From: an uncultured Schlesneria sp.
GTDB taxonomy: Bacteria > Planctomycetota > Planctomycetia > Planctomycetales > Planctomycetaceae
Assembly: GCA_903871875.1 (NCBI GenBank)
Contig: CAIQIR010000091.1
Span: 1 to 64,000, forward strand
Direction: 5' to 3'
Length of the DNA: 64,000 nt
The translations under genes and the position numbers were made by a program. Each line of letters begins with the position of its first letter. The stretch's first letter is position 1. This document shows positions 62,392 to 64,000 of the stretch, in pieces. Below the pieces are notes generated by a model, which saw only the letters and a program-made list of their open reading frames with translations, had not been told where the DNA came from and did not search any database.

Positions 62392-64000
62392 TTAGTCGGC
62401 CTTGGTCACACGAAGTACTTCCGAGAGCGTGGTCTGGCCGCGCATGACCCTTTTCCAACCATCCTGTCGCAGTGTCCTCATTCCATCTTTAATCGCTCGT
62501 TGTTTGACAACATTCGAAGGCAATCGCTCGGTCACGAGTTGTCGCATTTCGTCGCTGGCTTGCAGAAATTCGTAAAGGCCGATTCGGCCGGCATACCCCG
62601 TCCCGCGACAGTTTCGGCAGCCGACGTTCTTGTAAAGAGGCTGACCGCTTTTCCGGACTTCTTCGATCGGAAAGTCGATCGGGATCTCTTCCGGTTCAGG
62701 CTCGTAGGGAACACAGCACGCTTTGCACAGTGTGCGAACAAGACGCTGGGCCATCACCCCTTCGATCGTACTACTGACCAGAAACGGTTCAACGCCCATA
62801 TCCACCAGTCGCATGAAAGCCCCGGCCGCATCGTTGGTGTGCAGCGTGCTGAAAACGAGGTGTCCCGTCAGCGAAGCCTGGATCGCGTTTTCTGCGGTCT
62901 CTTGATCGCGGATTTCCCCGACCAGCACCACATCCGGGTCGTGTCGCAGAATGGCTCGCAAGCTCGCCGCGAACGTCATCCCCACCTTGGCATGGACCTG
63001 AATCTGATTGATCCCATCGAGTTGATATTCGATGGGGTCTTCCGTCGTGATGATCTTGGTTTCTTCGTCTTTGATTTCGGCCAACGAACTATACAGAGTC
63101 GTCGTTTTCCCGGATCCCGTTGGCCCCGTCACCAGCACAATCCCGTGTGGCAGCCGAATCACCTTATTGAATCGCTCGTAAATATCATCGTCCATGCCGA
63201 TGCCACGCAGCGAAAACTTCATGGCGTCTTTATCGAGCACACGCATGACGATACTCTCCCCATGCAGCATGGGGATCACGGACACACGAATGTCCACTTC
63301 GCGACGCGAAACTTTCAGCTTGATGCGACCGTCCTGCGGAATTCGCTTCTCGGCGATATTCATCTTGGCCATGATCTTCAAGCGACTGATGATCGCCGCT
63401 TGAAACCGATTGATTTCTGGTGGCATCGGCTGCGTTTGCAGCACACCGTCGATCCGGTAACGAATCTTCAGTCCAGCGGCCTGGCATTCGATGTGAATAT
63501 CGCTGGCACGCGCGTCGACCGCTTCGCAAAGAATCTCATTCACCAGATGCACCACAGACGCCTGTTGCGCCTGTTGTGAGGCCTCGGAACGATCAAACTC
63601 CAGCTCTTCCAGGACCTGAACGTCATCATCGTCCGCATCCGACTGGGCGAGCAAGCCGTCGATTGTTTCGGCCCCCACACCCAGGTGGGACTTGACCAGC
63701 TTGGCCACTTCCCAAGGCAGCGCGACCACGGGGATCACACTGCACCCGGCGGCGGAACTGACGGCATCCAACGCGTGCAGATCGAACGGGTTTCCAGTCA
63801 CGACGACCAGTGAGTCGTCTGTCCGGCGGATCGGGAACACGCCAAATCGATGAATCAGCTTGACCGGAAAATTCTCGATCAGCGTCAGATCCGGTTCGGT
63901 CGTCGACAAATCGACAAATTCCAACCCCAGCGTGGCGGCGACAGCGCGCACCGCAAGTTCCTCATTCGCAAAACCAAGCACCCCCGTGACCTTTTCTAAA
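62392..64000 (-). CDS. gspE: Type II secretion ATPase GspE, partial at right edge
   Basis: The frame is open to the window edge, so the N-terminus is missing; an internal GTG at 63981 is not the likely start because the upstream codons continue a GspE-like N-domain. Visible: N-terminal GspE-II domain, the P-loop VLVTGPTGSGKTTTLYSSL, the Asp and His boxes, Walker B in RHDPDVVLVGEIRD, and FSTLHTNDAAGAF. The cysteine pairs CKAC and CRNC in the C-terminal part are the zinc site of GspE. It powers pseudopilus assembly. Stop at 62392, 23 bases before gspF. Confidence 0.95.
   Translation of the reverse strand, partial: LEKVTGVLGFANEELAVRAVAATLGLEFVDLSTTEPDLTLIENFPVKLIHRFGVFPIRRTDDSLVVVTGNPFDLHALDAVSSAAGCSVIPVVALPWEVAKLVKSHLGVGAETIDGLLAQSDADDDDVQVLEELEFDRSEASQQAQQASVVHLVNEILCEAVDARASDIHIECQAAGLKIRYRIDGVLQTQPMPPEINRFQAAIISRLKIMAKMNIAEKRIPQDGRIKLKVSRREVDIRVSVIPMLHGESIVMRVLDKDAMKFSLRGIGMDDDIYERFNKVIRLPHGIVLVTGPTGSGKTTTLYSSLAEIKDEETKIITTEDPIEYQLDGINQIQVHAKVGMTFAASLRAILRHDPDVVLVGEIRDQETAENAIQASLTGHLVFSTLHTNDAAGAFMRLVDMGVEPFLVSSTIEGVMAQRLVRTLCKACCVPYEPEPEEIPIDFPIEEVRKSGQPLYKNVGCRNCRGTGYAGRIGLYEFLQASDEMRQLVTERLPSNVVKQRAIKDGMRTLRQDGWKRVMRGQTTLSEVLRVTKAD

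Overview
The window looks like a chromosomal segment of a planctomycete (Planctomycetota). This is inferred from gene content. It has a type II secretion operon with a fused PilM-PilN subunit, an ECF sigma factor overlapped by a membrane serine/threonine kinase, a ResB-CcsA fusion, a tetratricopeptide protein ending in two RNA-polymerase-alpha-like C-terminal domains, two neutral-ceramidase-like exported proteins, PAC2 and DUF58 proteins, and a small pilin-like protein at the left edge. Genes are dense and often overlap by 1-4 bases (ATGA, TAATG). No rRNA, CRISPR array, phage or insertion sequence was seen. One tRNA-Gly(GCC) is present.

Layout. 1-3852: edge-truncated pilin-like gene, tRNA-Gly, trigger factor, and two clpP paralogues. 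3964-10363 (minus): MarR regulator, TolC-like outer-membrane protein, HlyD/RND-type adaptor with C-terminal EF-hands, and a MacB/LolD-type ATPase, with no permease gene. 10980-17467: a small conserved-looking protein, a 1178-residue probable PPi-type PEP carboxykinase, a BtaA-like DUF3419 transferase and a GlmU-like uridylyltransferase lacking the acetyltransferase half. 17822-27887: ceramidase-like protein, GlgC, a lipoprotein with a duplicated module, the 1222-residue ResB-CcsA protein, a secreted unknown protein and MetK. 27976-30749 (minus): the TPR/double-alphaCTD protein coupled to a SpoIID-like protein. 31055-41366: PDZ protein, tetratricopeptide-like protein, MMPL/RND transporter, second ceramidase-like protein, SDR, Ser/Thr kinase, PAC2 protein. 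41886-49513: two universal stress proteins, an HTH-EIIA fusion, sugar isomerase/epimerase-like protein, DUF58 protein, NHL-repeat protein, zinc alcohol dehydrogenase and LhgO. 49516-53971 (minus): rhodanese, Tat-exported bicupin, a 59-residue membrane protein, and an ECF sigma/kinase pair. 54021-64000 (minus): a type II secretion/pseudopilin operon reading GspE-F-G-H-I-J-K-(PilM-PilN)-GspM/C-like, with gspE cut by the right edge.

Several units look functionally linked. The MarR gene overlaps the tolC-like gene, suggesting self-regulated efflux. The sigma factor and kinase genes share an ATGA, and the kinase carries a zinc anti-sigma-like N-terminus. The pseudopilin genes are nearly all translationally coupled. 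The most unusual items are the TPR/double-alphaCTD protein coupled to a SpoIID-like protein, the permease-less efflux operon with its long out-of-frame overlap, the PPi-PEPCK-like protein, the DNA-binding EIIA fusion, and two small genes that an automatic annotation could miss.
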